Source of the DNA: Candidatus Accumulibacter iunctus
GTDB taxonomy: Bacteria; Pseudomonadota; Gammaproteobacteria; Burkholderiales; Rhodocyclaceae
Assembly (NCBI GenBank): GCA_002345025.1
Contig: DDUX01000154.1
Location: 1 to 64,000 of the forward strand
Length of the DNA: 64,000 bases
Reading direction: 5' to 3'
Shown here: one piece after another, positions 8,628-17,753 of the stretch
Numbering within the stretch: position 1 is the first letter of the stretch
Layout: each line of letters begins with the position of its first letter
Notes under the pieces: generated by a model
The model's database searches: none
What the model saw: only the letters and a program-made list of their open reading frames with translations
What the model was told of the DNA's origin: nothing
Position numbers and translations under genes: made by a program

Positions 8628-10003
8628 ACGGCATGATGGACTTGCAGGCTGCGGCACACGCGACCGCCGGTGGCCTCGTCGGCGACAACTGCACGTTCAG
8701 CGGCGTGTCGACCGACAGTCGGAGCATCGCCGCCGGTGAGCTTTTCGTCGCCCTGCGCGGCGATCATTTCGATGGTCACCACTACGTCGCGTCAGCGCAG
8801 GCGCGTGGCGCCGCCGCGGCCGTGGTCGCCGGCGACGCCGTCGACAAGCTGCGGTCAACCGGTTTGCCGCTGATCGTCGTTGCGGAAACGCGCTTGTCGC
8901 TGGGTGCGCTGGCGGCGGACTGGCGCAGCCGCTTCACGCTGCCGCTGATCGCCGTTACCGGCAGCAACGGCAAGACGACGACCAAGGAGATGATCGCCAG
9001 CATCCTGCGGGCGGCTCATGGAGACACCGTGTTGTCGACCCGGGGCAACTACAACAACGAAATCGGGTTGCCGCTGACCCTGTTGCGGCTGCACGCCGGC
9101 CATCGCGCGGCGATTCTCGAGATGGGAATGAATCACCCGGGCGAGATCGCTTACCTGGCGGGAATCGCCCGTCCTGCCGTTGCCGTCGTCACCAACGCGC
9201 AGCGGGCCCATCTCGCAGGCATGGGATCGGTGGAAGCGATTGCACGCGAGAAGGGCAGCATCTACTCGGGGCTCGACGAGAACGGTGTGGCGGTGTTCTG
9301 CGCCGACGACCCTTGGGCCGATCTCTGGCGGGAGCAGAGCCTGGGTCTGCGGCAGATGACTTTCGGCCTCGAGCTGCCAGCCGACGTCAGCGGCAAGGTC
9401 GCGCTGCATGGCCTCGACAATCGGCTGCTGCTCGGCTTCGCGGGCGACGAGGCCGAGGTCGTGCTGTCGCTGCCCGGTCGCCACAACGCGCGCAACGCGC
9501 TGGCGGCAGCCGCTGCCGCCCTTGCGGCGGGGGTCTCCCTGGCAACCGTTCAGGCCGGGCTGAACGGCTTTCGCGGTCTCCAGGGTCGGCTGCAGCTCCG
9601 CCAGGCCCTGCACGGTGCGCAACTGCTCGACGACAGCTACAACGCCAATCCCGACTCGGTGCGTGCCGGCATCGATGTTCTCGCCGCAACGATCGGCAAA
9701 AAAATCTTCGTGCTTGGCGACATGGGCGAGATCGGCGAGATGAGCGGGCAGTTCCACGACGAGATCGGCGGCTACGCCAAGAGCCAGGGTGTCGATCGCC
9801 TGTTTGCCCTGGGCGAGGCGAGCGCTCTCGCCGCGCACAACTTCGGTGCCGGTGGCGAACATTTCACCCACCTCGCGGATCTCATCGAGGCGCTGCGTGG
9901 CGCGCTTGCGGCGAACACCACCGTGCTCGTCAAGGGATCGCGCTTCATGCGCATGGAACGTGTCGTCGAGGCGATCTGTCCGCCGACCGGGGGGGGTGCC
10001 TGA
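8624..10003 (+). CDS. murF: UDP-MurNAc-tripeptide:D-Ala-D-Ala ligase
   Basis: 459 residues, ATGA overlap with murE. It completes the UDP-MurNAc-pentapeptide. Signatures include STDSRSIAAGELFVAL in the N-terminal uridine-binding domain, ITVTGSNGKTTTKEM-type P-loop (here AVTGSNGKTTTKEM, about residue 110), GNYNNEIGLPLTLL, EMGMNHPGEI and DDSYNANPDSV in the C-terminal domain. All are standard for MurF. The stop overlaps the start of mraY by one base. Confidence 0.97.
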   Translation: MNGMMDLQAAAHATAGGLVGDNCTFSGVSTDSRSIAAGELFVALRGDHFDGHHYVASAQARGAAAAVVAGDAVDKLRSTGLPLIVVAETRLSLGALAADWRSRFTLPLIAVTGSNGKTTTKEMIASILRAAHGDTVLSTRGNYNNEIGLPLTLLRLHAGHRAAILEMGMNHPGEIAYLAGIARPAVAVVTNAQRAHLAGMGSVEAIAREKGSIYSGLDENGVAVFCADDPWADLWREQSLGLRQMTFGLELPADVSGKVALHGLDNRLLLGFAGDEAEVVLSLPGRHNARNALAAAAAALAAGVSLATVQAGLNGFRGLQGRLQLRQALHGAQLLDDSYNANPDSVRAGIDVLAATIGKKIFVLGDMGEIGEMSGQFHDEIGGYAKSQGVDRLFALGEASALAAHNFGAGGEHFTHLADLIEALRGALAANTTVLVKGSRFMRMERVVEAICPPTGGGA

Positions 10004-11091
10004 TGCTGCTCTGGTTGTCCCAGTGGCTGGCCCAGGACGTGCGGGCCTTCAACGTCTTTGGCTACATCACCCTGCGCACGGTGCTGGCGGCAATGACCGC
10101 GCTGATCATCTCCTTTATTGCCGGTCCGCGACTCATTCGCTGGCTGGCAGCAAAGAAGATCGGTCAGGCGGTGCGCAACGACGGTCCGCAGACGCACCTG
10201 ATGAAGTCGGGGACGCCGACCATGGGTGGCGCACTGATCCTGATCGCGATCCTCATCACGACGCTGCTCTGGGGTGACCTCGGCAACCGCTACGTCTGGG
10301 TGGTCCTGATCGTCACCGTCGGCTTCGGCAGCATCGGCTGGTACGATGACTGGCAGAAGGTGGTCCACCGCAACCCGCGCGGATTGGCGGCGCGCTGGAA
10401 GTACTTCTGGCAGTCGGCGCTCGGACTCATCGTCGCGCTTTACCTCGGCCTGACGGCGAGCGGTCCGGCGCAGCTCGAGCTCATCGTCCCGTTCTTCAAG
10501 ACCGTCGCCTATCCGCTCGGGCTGATCGGGTTCATCGTCCTCAGCTATCTCGTCGTCGTCGGCACCAGCAACGCCGTCAACCTGACCGACGGGCTCGACG
10601 GTCTGGCGATCATGCCGACAGTGATGATCGCCGCTGCGCTGGCGATCTTTGCCTACGTTGCCGGCAACGCGGTCTATGCCAGGTATCTGCTCGTGCCGTA
10701 CGTTCCGGGAGCCGGTGAGCTGGCGATCCTGCTCGGGGCGATGGCCGGGGCAGGACTCGGCTTTCTCTGGTTCAACGCCTACCCGGCCGAGGTCTTCATG
10801 GGCGACGTCGGTGCGCTGGCACTCGGCGCAGCGCTCGGCACGGTCGCCATCATCGTTCGTCAGGAAATCGTGCTGGCGATCATGGGCGGCGTCTTCGTTG
10901 CCGAGACCCTCTCCGTCGCGGCGCAGGTGCTGTTCTACAAGATGACCGGTGGTCGACGCATCTTCCGCATGGCACCGCTGCACCATCACTTCGAGCTTGG
11001 TGGCTGGAAGGAGACGCAGGTCGTCGTTCGATTCTGGATCATCACCATCATGCTGGTGCTGGTCGGTCTGTCCACCCTGAAACTGCGTTGA
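10003..11091 (+). CDS. mraY: Phospho-N-acetylmuramoyl-pentapeptide transferase
   Basis: 362 residues from the ATG at 10003, which overlaps the murF stop (TGATG); a longer upstream frame is only the murF shadow. It is an integral membrane enzyme of about ten helices that transfers phospho-MurNAc-pentapeptide to undecaprenyl phosphate, making lipid I. Catalytic motifs are present: GWYDDWQK (the DD pair), NAVNLTDGLDGLA, and HHHFELGGW near the C-terminus. Confidence 0.97.
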   Translation: MLLWLSQWLAQDVRAFNVFGYITLRTVLAAMTALIISFIAGPRLIRWLAAKKIGQAVRNDGPQTHLMKSGTPTMGGALILIAILITTLLWGDLGNRYVWVVLIVTVGFGSIGWYDDWQKVVHRNPRGLAARWKYFWQSALGLIVALYLGLTASGPAQLELIVPFFKTVAYPLGLIGFIVLSYLVVVGTSNAVNLTDGLDGLAIMPTVMIAAALAIFAYVAGNAVYARYLLVPYVPGAGELAILLGAMAGAGLGFLWFNAYPAEVFMGDVGALALGAALGTVAIIVRQEIVLAIMGGVFVAETLSVAAQVLFYKMTGGRRIFRMAPLHHHFELGGWKETQVVVRFWIITIMLVLVGLSTLKLR

Positions 11092-11104
11092 GATCGCGCT
11101 GAAG

Positions 11105-12472
11105 ATGGAACTGCAAGGGAAACCGACACTGGTCGTTGGTCTTGGCGAGAGCGGCCTGGCGATGCTCAGGTGGCTGGCGCGGCAGGGTGCGCGGCTGCGC
11201 GTCGCCGATACCCGGGAGGCACCGCCGCAGGTCGACCTGTTGTGGGCGCTTGCGCCCGACGCGCCGCTGTTTGCCGGTCCGCTGCAGCGCGAAGCCCTTG
11301 CCGGCATCGAGCTGATTGCACTTTCGCCTGGTGTGCCGGTGGCCGAGCCGCTGATCGCCGAAGCGATGGCGCGTGGCGTGCCGGTGGTCTCGGAGATCGA
11401 GCTCTTCGTCTGCGGCTTGCGGCAGCTCAGCCCGCAGGCGCGGCTGATCGCCATCACCGGCAGTAACGGCAAGACGACGACCACTGCGCTGACCGGCGCG
11501 CTCTGCCGTGCCGCCGGCCGCAACACCGCCGTCGCCGGCAACATCGGCCCGGCAGCGCTGACGGCGCTGCTCGAAGCCCTCGATTGCGGACGGCTGCCGG
11601 ACACCTGGGTTCTCGAGCTGTCGAGCTTTCAGCTCGAGACCACCTACACGCTCGATGCCGATGCAGCCACCGTGCTCAACGTCAGCGAGGATCACCTCGA
11701 CCGCTACAGCGGAATGGCAGCCTACGCCGCGAGCAAGGCGCGCATCTTCCAGGGGCATGGCGTCGCGGTGCTCAATCGCGACGATCCTCTGAGCCTGGCG
11801 GCCCTGCCAGCGGGACGGCAGGCGCTTACCTTCGGCTTCGGCCCGCCGCCCCGGGTCTCCGACTACGGCATCGAAGAGGGCTGGATCGTCCGCGGCAACG
11901 AGCGGCTGATCGCCACCACCGGTCTGCGCCTGGCCGGCAGGCACAACGTCGCCAACGCGATGGCGGCGCTGGCCCTGTGCGAGGTGATCGGCATCGATCC
12001 GCGTGCCACGCTGCCGGCGCTGGCCACCTTTGGCGGGCTCGCACACCGTCTCGAGTGGATTGCCGAGATCCATGGCGTCAGCTACTACGACGACTCCAAA
12101 GGGACCAACGTCGGCGCGACTCTGGCAGCCGTCGAGGGTCTCGGCCGTCCGCTGGTGATCATTCTCGGTGGCGACGGCAAGGGGCAGGATTTCCGCCCGC
12201 TGCGTGCTGCCATCGTCCGCCACGCCCGTGCCGTGGCGCTGATCGGCCGTGCTGCTGACGCCATCGCCGATGTCCTGCATGGGTGTCAGTTGCCGCTGCG
12301 CCGCTGTGCCGACATGGCCGAGGCCGTGCACTGGTGCGCCGACCAGGCGCAGGCCGGCGATGCGGTGCTGCTCTCGCCGGCCTGCGCCAGCATGGACATG
12401 TATCGCGACTACGCGCACCGCGCGAGCGTGTTCGTGGATGCCGTACGCGGCATCGAAAGAGAGGCTGCCTGA
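11105..12472 (+). CDS. murD: UDP-MurNAc-L-alanine:D-glutamate ligase
   Basis: 455 residues. It adds D-glutamate to UDP-MurNAc-L-Ala. The N-terminal Rossmann-like segment VVGLGESGLAMLRWLA, the P-loop ITGSNGKTTTTALTG (about residues 117-131), NVSEDHLDRYSG and YYDDSKGTNVGATLAA are all classic MurD segments. It starts 13 nt after mraY and shares its last base with the first base of the ftsW ATG. Confidence 0.97.
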   Translation: MELQGKPTLVVGLGESGLAMLRWLARQGARLRVADTREAPPQVDLLWALAPDAPLFAGPLQREALAGIELIALSPGVPVAEPLIAEAMARGVPVVSEIELFVCGLRQLSPQARLIAITGSNGKTTTTALTGALCRAAGRNTAVAGNIGPAALTALLEALDCGRLPDTWVLELSSFQLETTYTLDADAATVLNVSEDHLDRYSGMAAYAASKARIFQGHGVAVLNRDDPLSLAALPAGRQALTFGFGPPPRVSDYGIEEGWIVRGNERLIATTGLRLAGRHNVANAMAALALCEVIGIDPRATLPALATFGGLAHRLEWIAEIHGVSYYDDSKGTNVGATLAAVEGLGRPLVIILGGDGKGQDFRPLRAAIVRHARAVALIGRAADAIADVLHGCQLPLRRCADMAEAVHWCADQAQAGDAVLLSPACASMDMYRDYAHRASVFVDAVRGIEREAA

Positions 12473-13632
12473 TGTTGCGTACCCTCGACACCCCCCGCCG
12501 TCTACCTTCGGAAATCGATCTGGCGCTGCTCTGGAGCACCCTCGTCCTGCTGGTGATCGGCATGGTCATGGTGTACTCCGCGTCAATGGCAACCGCCGAG
12601 GCAGCCCGCCAGACCGGCAACCAGTCGAGCTACTTCCTGATCCGCCATGGTGTTTTCGTGATCGTCGCACTGGTCGCCGCCGGAATGGCTTTTCAGGTAC
12701 CGATGGCAACCTGGCAGCGCTGGTCACCGTGGCTCTTCGTCGCCGGCTTCGTGCTGCTGGCCCTGGTGCTGATCCCCGGTGTCGGCCGCGAAGTCAATGG
12801 CGCGCGCCGCTGGCTGTCTCTCGGGCTGGTCAACCTGCAGCCTTCCGAGTTGATGAAGCTGTTCGCCGTCCTCTATGCGGCGGACTATACCGCGCGCAAG
12901 ATGCCGTACATGCATGACCTGAAGAAGGCCTTCCTGCCGCTGGCCAGCGCCATGGTCGCTGTCGGCGTGCTGCTGCTCAAGGAACCCGACTTCGGTGCCT
13001 TCGTCGTGATCATTTCGATCGCCATGGCCATCCTCTTTCTCGGCGGCATGCGGGCACGTCTCTTTGTCATCCTGATCGTTGTCCTGGCGGTCGCCTTCGC
13101 CGCCCTGATCATCGTTTCTCCCTATCGCCGTGATCGCATCTTCGGCTTCATGGACCCCTGGGCCGACGCCTTTGGTCGTGGTTACCAGCTGTCGCACGCC
13201 TTGATCGCCTTTGGTCGTGGCGAGATCTTCGGTGTCGGTCTCGGGGCGAGTGTGGAGAAGCTCTTCTACCTGCCCGAGGCGCACACCGACTTTCTCCTCG
13301 CGGTGATCGCCGAGGAACTCGGTTTCGTCGGTGTCTTGGTAGTGATCCTGCTCTTCGGCCTGCTGATCCAGCGAGCCTTTGCGATCGGCCGCCAAGCGGT
13401 CGCCCTTGAGCGCTACTACTCGGCGCTGGTGGCGCAGGGGGTCGGCGTCTGGCTCGGCGTGCAGGGCTTCATCAACATGGGCGTCAACATGGGTGTCCTG
13501 CCGACCAAGGGCCTCACCCTGCCGCTGATGAGCTTCGGCGGCTCCGGCATTCTGGCCAATTGCATTGCGCTCGCTGTGCTGCTGCGGATCGACTGGGAAA
13601 ACCGCCAGCTGATGCGGGGAGCCAAACTGTGA
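12472..13632 (+). CDS. ftsW: Septal peptidoglycan glycosyltransferase FtsW
   Basis: 386 residues from the ATG at 12472 (overlapping the murD stop). This SEDS-family polytopic membrane protein polymerises lipid II at the septum with FtsI. Family features include a long first helix containing MVMVYSASMA, GAKRWLSLG-type loop (here GARRWLSLGLVNLQPSELMK), GYQLSHALIAFGRGEIFGVGLG and the C-terminal MGVLPTKGLTLPLMSFGGSG. About ten membrane helices can be counted. GTGA overlap with murG. Confidence 0.97.
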   Translation: MLRTLDTPRRLPSEIDLALLWSTLVLLVIGMVMVYSASMATAEAARQTGNQSSYFLIRHGVFVIVALVAAGMAFQVPMATWQRWSPWLFVAGFVLLALVLIPGVGREVNGARRWLSLGLVNLQPSELMKLFAVLYAADYTARKMPYMHDLKKAFLPLASAMVAVGVLLLKEPDFGAFVVIISIAMAILFLGGMRARLFVILIVVLAVAFAALIIVSPYRRDRIFGFMDPWADAFGRGYQLSHALIAFGRGEIFGVGLGASVEKLFYLPEAHTDFLLAVIAEELGFVGVLVVILLFGLLIQRAFAIGRQAVALERYYSALVAQGVGVWLGVQGFINMGVNMGVLPTKGLTLPLMSFGGSGILANCIALAVLLRIDWENRQLMRGAKL

Positions 13633-14684
13633 GAACCCTGCTGGTCATGGCCGGCGGTACCGGCGGCCACGTCTTTCCCGGTCTGGCGGTCGCCGACCTG
13701 CTGCGCCAGCGCGACTGGCGTGTCGTCTGGATGGGGGCGCCGGATGGCATGGAAGCGAAACTGGTGCCGGCGCGCGGTTACGAGATGGCCTGGGTGCGCT
13801 TCGCGGCGCTGCGCGGCAAGGGCCTGCTGCGCAAACTGTTGCTGCCGCTGCACCTGTTGTCCGCTTGCTGTCAGGCGTGGCGGGAGATCCGCCGCGTGCG
13901 GCCGGACGTGGTGCTCGGCATGGGCGGCTATGTCAGCTTCCCCGGCGGCCTGACCGCCGCCCTGTTCGGCTGGCCGCTGATCATTCATGAGCAGAACTCG
14001 ATCGCCGGCCTGGCGAATCGGGTTCTTGCCCGCTGGGCGAAGCGGGTTGCCTGTGGCTTTCCGGATGCGTTGCCGCGCGGTGTCTGGGTGGGCAATCCCC
14101 TGCGCCCGGAAGTGACCGGCCTGCCGGCACCCACAGTACGCCTCGCCGGCCGCGGCGCGCCGCTGCACTGGCTGGTTCTCGGCGGCAGCCAGGGGGCAGC
14201 GGCACTCAATGAGATGGTGCCGCGCGGGCTCGCCATGCTTGGTGCCGGAGAACGGCCGCAGGTGGTCCACCAGGCTGGTGAGAGGCATCTCGAGCAGTTG
14301 CGGCAGAACTACGAGGCCGCCGGTGTGCAGGCCCATTGTGTGGCCTTCATCGACGACATGGCGGGTGCCTACGAGTGGGCCGACCTGGTGATCTGCCGCG
14401 CCGGCGCACTGACCGTGGCCGAACTGGCGGCGGCCGGCGTCGCCAGCGTGCTGGTACCGTTCCCACACGCCGTCGACGACCATCAGACGCTGAACGCGCG
14501 CTTCCTCTCGGCAGCCGGAGCTGCCCGCCTGCTGCCACAGGATCAGTTGAGCCCGCAGGCGATCGCCGAACTGCAGCAGTACACACGCGCCGAACTGCAG
14601 TCGATGGCCGAGAAGGCGCGTGCCCTGGCCAGGCCGGACGCGACGGCGACACTGGCCCGCATGTGTGAGGAGCTTGCCGCGTGA
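13629..14684 (+). CDS. murG: UDP-GlcNAc:lipid I N-acetylglucosaminyltransferase
   Basis: 351 residues with a GTG start overlapping ftsW. It converts lipid I to lipid II on the inner face of the membrane. The glycine-rich loop MAGGTGGHVFPGLAVA at the N-terminus, GMGGYVSFPGGL, HEQNSIAGLANR and the nucleotide-sugar motif CRAGALTVAELAAAGV with PFPHAVDDHQT in the C-terminal domain are all present. It overlaps murC by 4 bp. Confidence 0.97.
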   Translation: MRTLLVMAGGTGGHVFPGLAVADLLRQRDWRVVWMGAPDGMEAKLVPARGYEMAWVRFAALRGKGLLRKLLLPLHLLSACCQAWREIRRVRPDVVLGMGGYVSFPGGLTAALFGWPLIIHEQNSIAGLANRVLARWAKRVACGFPDALPRGVWVGNPLRPEVTGLPAPTVRLAGRGAPLHWLVLGGSQGAAALNEMVPRGLAMLGAGERPQVVHQAGERHLEQLRQNYEAAGVQAHCVAFIDDMAGAYEWADLVICRAGALTVAELAAAGVASVLVPFPHAVDDHQTLNARFLSAAGAARLLPQDQLSPQAIAELQQYTRAELQSMAEKARALARPDATATLARMCEELAA

Positions 14685-16069
14685 AGCACAAGGTCAAGAG
14701 CATTCATTTCGTCGGCATCGGTGGCGCCGGCATGAGCGGTATCGCCGAAGTCCTGGCGAATCTCGGCTTCACGGTCAGCGGTTCGGATCTGGCAGACAGC
14801 GCGACGACCAGGCGACTTGCCGCGCTCGGTGTCCGCACGCTGGTTGGCCATGCCGCCGAGAACGTCAGCACGGCCGACGCCGTCGTGATCTCGTCAGCGG
14901 TCAGGTCCGACAACCCGGAGGTCATCGCTGCCCGCGCCCGCAAGGTGCCGGTTGTGCCAAGGGCGCAGATGCTCGCCGAGCTGATGCGGCTGAAGCATGG
15001 AATCGCTGTCGCCGGAACCCATGGCAAGACCACCACCACCAGTCTGGTGGCCTCGATTCTCGCCGAAGGCGGCATGGACCCGACCTTCGTCATTGGCGGC
15101 CGTCTCAACGCTGCCGGCGCCAATGCCCGGCTCGGCTCGGGTGACTTTCTCGTCGCCGAGGCCGACGAGTCCGACGCCTCGTTCCTCCTGTTGTCGCCGG
15201 TGTTGTCGATCATCACCAATATCGACAGCGACCACATGGAAACCTATGGCCATGACTTCAGTCGCCTGAAGCAGGCCTTCGTGGACTTCGTCCAGCGCCT
15301 GCCGTTCTACGGTGTCGCGGTGCTCTGTGCCGACGACGCCAACGTGCGCGAGATCATGCCGCTGGTCAGCAAACAGATCGTCACCTACGGCCTCGATCCG
15401 GCAGCCAACGTATACGCCGAGAACGTTGCCGCCGTCGACGGCCAGATGCATTTCGCTTGCGTGCGGGTCAATGGCAGCGTCAGCCGGCTGCCGATCAGGC
15501 TCAATCTGCCGGGTCGCCACAACGTCCTCAATTCGCTGGCAGCGATTGCCGTCGCCAGCGAACTCGGGGTGGCCGATGCCGCGATCGTCAAGGCGCTGGC
15601 CGAGTTCCGCGGTGTCGGCCGCCGCTTCCAGCGCTACGGCGAGCTGCCGCTGCCGCAGGGCGGGAGCGTCACGCTGGTTGATGATTACGGGCATCACCCG
15701 GTCGAGATGCGCGCGACGCTTGCCGCCGCGCGCGGCGCCTTTCCCGGGCGCCGCCTGTTGCTCGCCTTCCAGCCGCATCGCTACACGCGTACGCGCGACT
15801 GCTTCGATGACTTCGTCAAGGTGCTCAGCGGCGTCGACGCGCTGGTGCTCGGCGAAGTCTATGCTGCCGGCGAACAGCCGATCGTCGCTGCCGATGGCCG
15901 TGCGCTCGCCCGTGCCCTGCGCGTCATCGGCAAGGTCGAGCCGGTCTTCGTCGACAACGTTGCAGATCTGCCACAGGCGATTCGCGATGCCGCGCGCGAT
16001 GGCGACGTGGTGATGACGATGGGTGCCGGTTCGATCGGCACGGTTCCCGGCAAGCTGCTGGCCGGCTAG
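14681..16069 (+). CDS. murC: UDP-MurNAc:L-alanine ligase
   Basis: 462 residues, GTG start in a GTGA overlap with murG. It attaches the first amino acid to UDP-MurNAc. Visible are FVGIGGAGMSGIAEVL (N-terminal), the P-loop AGTHGKTTTTSLVA (about residues 111-124), EADESDASFLLL, NIDSDHMETYG and DDYGHHPVEMRATLAA. The start codon choice is fixed by the overlap and the usual MKHxVKxIHFVGIGG-like beginning. Confidence 0.97.
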   Translation: MKHKVKSIHFVGIGGAGMSGIAEVLANLGFTVSGSDLADSATTRRLAALGVRTLVGHAAENVSTADAVVISSAVRSDNPEVIAARARKVPVVPRAQMLAELMRLKHGIAVAGTHGKTTTTSLVASILAEGGMDPTFVIGGRLNAAGANARLGSGDFLVAEADESDASFLLLSPVLSIITNIDSDHMETYGHDFSRLKQAFVDFVQRLPFYGVAVLCADDANVREIMPLVSKQIVTYGLDPAANVYAENVAAVDGQMHFACVRVNGSVSRLPIRLNLPGRHNVLNSLAAIAVASELGVADAAIVKALAEFRGVGRRFQRYGELPLPQGGSVTLVDDYGHHPVEMRATLAAARGAFPGRRLLLAFQPHRYTRTRDCFDDFVKVLSGVDALVLGEVYAAGEQPIVAADGRALARALRVIGKVEPVFVDNVADLPQAIRDAARDGDVVMTMGAGSIGTVPGKLLAG

Positions 16070-16079
16070 GGGAAGAGCG

Positions 16080-16997
16080 ATGAACATCAGCGATTTCGGC
16101 AAGGTTGCGGTACTCTTTGGCGGCCGCTCGGCCGAGCGGGAGGTCTCGCTGAGCAGTGGCGCACGCGTTCTCGCGGCACTGCAGCGCCAGGGAGTCGACG
16201 CGCAGGCCTTCGACCCGGCGACGCGCCGGCTCGAGGATCTCACGGCATTCGACCGCGCCTTCATCGCGTTGCACGGGCGCTACGGCGAGGACGGGACCAT
16301 CCAGGGTGCCCTCGAGCTGATGGGTGTTCCGTACACCGGCAGCGGCGTGATGGCCTCGGCGCTGGGAATGGACAAGTGGCGGAGCAAGCTGCTCTGGCAG
16401 GCAGCGGGCCTGCCGATCCCGGACTGCGTGGTTCTCGAAGCCGGCAGCGACTTTGCTCGCGTCGAGGCCAAGCTGGGACTGCCGCTCTTCGTCAAGCCGG
16501 CCTGCGAAGGTTCCTCGATCGGTATCAGCAAGGTCCGGCAGGCCGGACAACTCGGCGCCGCGCATGCGGCAGCAGCCCGCCACGATCCGCTGGTACTCGC
16601 CGAACGGGCGATTCTCGGTGGCGAGTACACGGCCGCGATTCTCGGCGATGAGGCGCTGCCGATCATCAAGATCGAGCCAGGCAGCGACTTCTACGATTAC
16701 GAGGCCAAGTACTTCCGCGACGACACGGTCTATCGCTGCCCATGCGGGTTGCCCGAAGAGCGCGAGCGTGAGCTGCGGGCGCTGGCGCTGAAAGCCTTTC
16801 GGGTGCTTGGCGGGCGCGGCTGGGGGCGGGTGGACTTCCTGATGGACGAAGCCTGCGGCGGTCGCGCCTACCTGCTCGAGGTGAATACATCGCCGGGCAT
16901 GACCGACCATTCACTCGTGCCGATGGCTGCTCGCGTCGCCGGCATCAGTTACGACGAACTGGTGCTCCGCGTGCTCGCGCTTGCCACCCTGGGATGA
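16080..16997 (+). CDS. ddl: D-alanine:D-alanine ligase
   Basis: 305 residues from the ATG at 16080, with GGGGAAGAG as ribosome site 10 nt after the murC stop; an upstream in-frame ATG lies inside murC. This ATP-grasp enzyme makes the D-Ala-D-Ala dipeptide used by MurF. Family motifs include VLFGGRSAEREVSL, FIALHGRYGEDGTIQG, PYTGSGVMASALGMDKWRSK, KPACEGSSIGISKV and LEVNTSPGMTDHSLVP. It is the DdlB-type copy that sits in dcw clusters. Confidence 0.96.
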   Translation: MNISDFGKVAVLFGGRSAEREVSLSSGARVLAALQRQGVDAQAFDPATRRLEDLTAFDRAFIALHGRYGEDGTIQGALELMGVPYTGSGVMASALGMDKWRSKLLWQAAGLPIPDCVVLEAGSDFARVEAKLGLPLFVKPACEGSSIGISKVRQAGQLGAAHAAAARHDPLVLAERAILGGEYTAAILGDEALPIIKIEPGSDFYDYEAKYFRDDTVYRCPCGLPEERERELRALALKAFRVLGGRGWGRVDFLMDEACGGRAYLLEVNTSPGMTDHSLVPMAARVAGISYDELVLRVLALATLG

Positions 16998-17000
16998 ACG

Positions 17001-17753
17001 ATGTGGCACAAACCACACCTCCTGAAAGCCATTGCCGACCTGCTCTTTCTCGCTGCTGGGGCAGCCCTGCTGGTGGCTGCGGTCGTCTGGGGCTCGTCAC
17101 GTCTGCGGCTGTTTCCCCTCGCAGAAGTGCAGGTGATGAGCGAACTGCGGGTCGTGCAGCGGCAGCAGATGGAGGAAGCGATGGCCGACCTCTTGCGCGG
17201 CAACTTCTTCACCGTCGACCTCGAGGCGCTGCGGCGAGCGCTCGAGGAGCTGCCCTGGGTGCGCCGCGCCGAGCTGTGGCGCAAGTGGCCATCGCGTATC
17301 GAAGTCCGCATCGAGGAGCACAAGGCGGCTGCCCACTGGGGAGACGGCAACGGCGAGCTGGTCAATACCTTCGGCGAAGTCTTTGCTGCTTCGTTGCCCG
17401 ACGAGCAGCGGCTTCCCCGGCTCAGCGGACCAGGCGGTACCGCGCGCGAGGTGCTGCGGCGCTACGGAGAGTTCGCCGAGTTGCTCAAACCGGCCAGACT
17501 GCAGCCCGCGCAGCTGAGCCTGTCAGCGCGCCTGGCCTGGGCCGTCAGGCTGGAGGACGGGATGCTGGTTGAACTGGGCCGCGAACAGGCAAAGGCGCCG
17601 ATTCGCATGCGCCTGCAACGCTTCGTCGACCACTACCCGAACATGGCGGACGCCCGACATGGGCGGCCCGTCGCGGTGGACATGCGGTATCCAAACGGTT
17701 TCGCATTGCGCTTTGCAGCCAGTGCGGTTCAAGAAGTCAAAGGAATGAGATGA
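17001..17753 (+). CDS. ftsQ: Cell division protein FtsQ
   Basis: 250 residues: short cytoplasmic tail, one membrane helix (about 13-33, LLFLAAGAALLVAAVVWG), a POTRA domain (about 40-110, FPLAEVQVMSEL...LRGNFFTVDLEALRRALEELPWVRRAELWRKWPSRIEVRIEEHKAAAHWGD) described here by its key segments FFTVDLEAL and LPWVRRAELWRKWP, then a beta domain. It scaffolds FtsB and FtsL in the divisome. It starts 3 nt after ddl and overlaps ftsA by 4 bp. Confidence 0.96.
   Translation: MWHKPHLLKAIADLLFLAAGAALLVAAVVWGSSRLRLFPLAEVQVMSELRVVQRQQMEEAMADLLRGNFFTVDLEALRRALEELPWVRRAELWRKWPSRIEVRIEEHKAAAHWGDGNGELVNTFGEVFAASLPDEQRLPRLSGPGGTAREVLRRYGEFAELLKPARLQPAQLSLSARLAWAVRLEDGMLVELGREQAKAPIRMRLQRFVDHYPNMADARHGRPVAVDMRYPNGFALRFAASAVQEVKGMR

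Noticed and set aside
8855..11604. Long minus-strand frames opposite murF, mraY and murD
   Set aside because: All overlap well-identified dcw genes and show only shadow composition.
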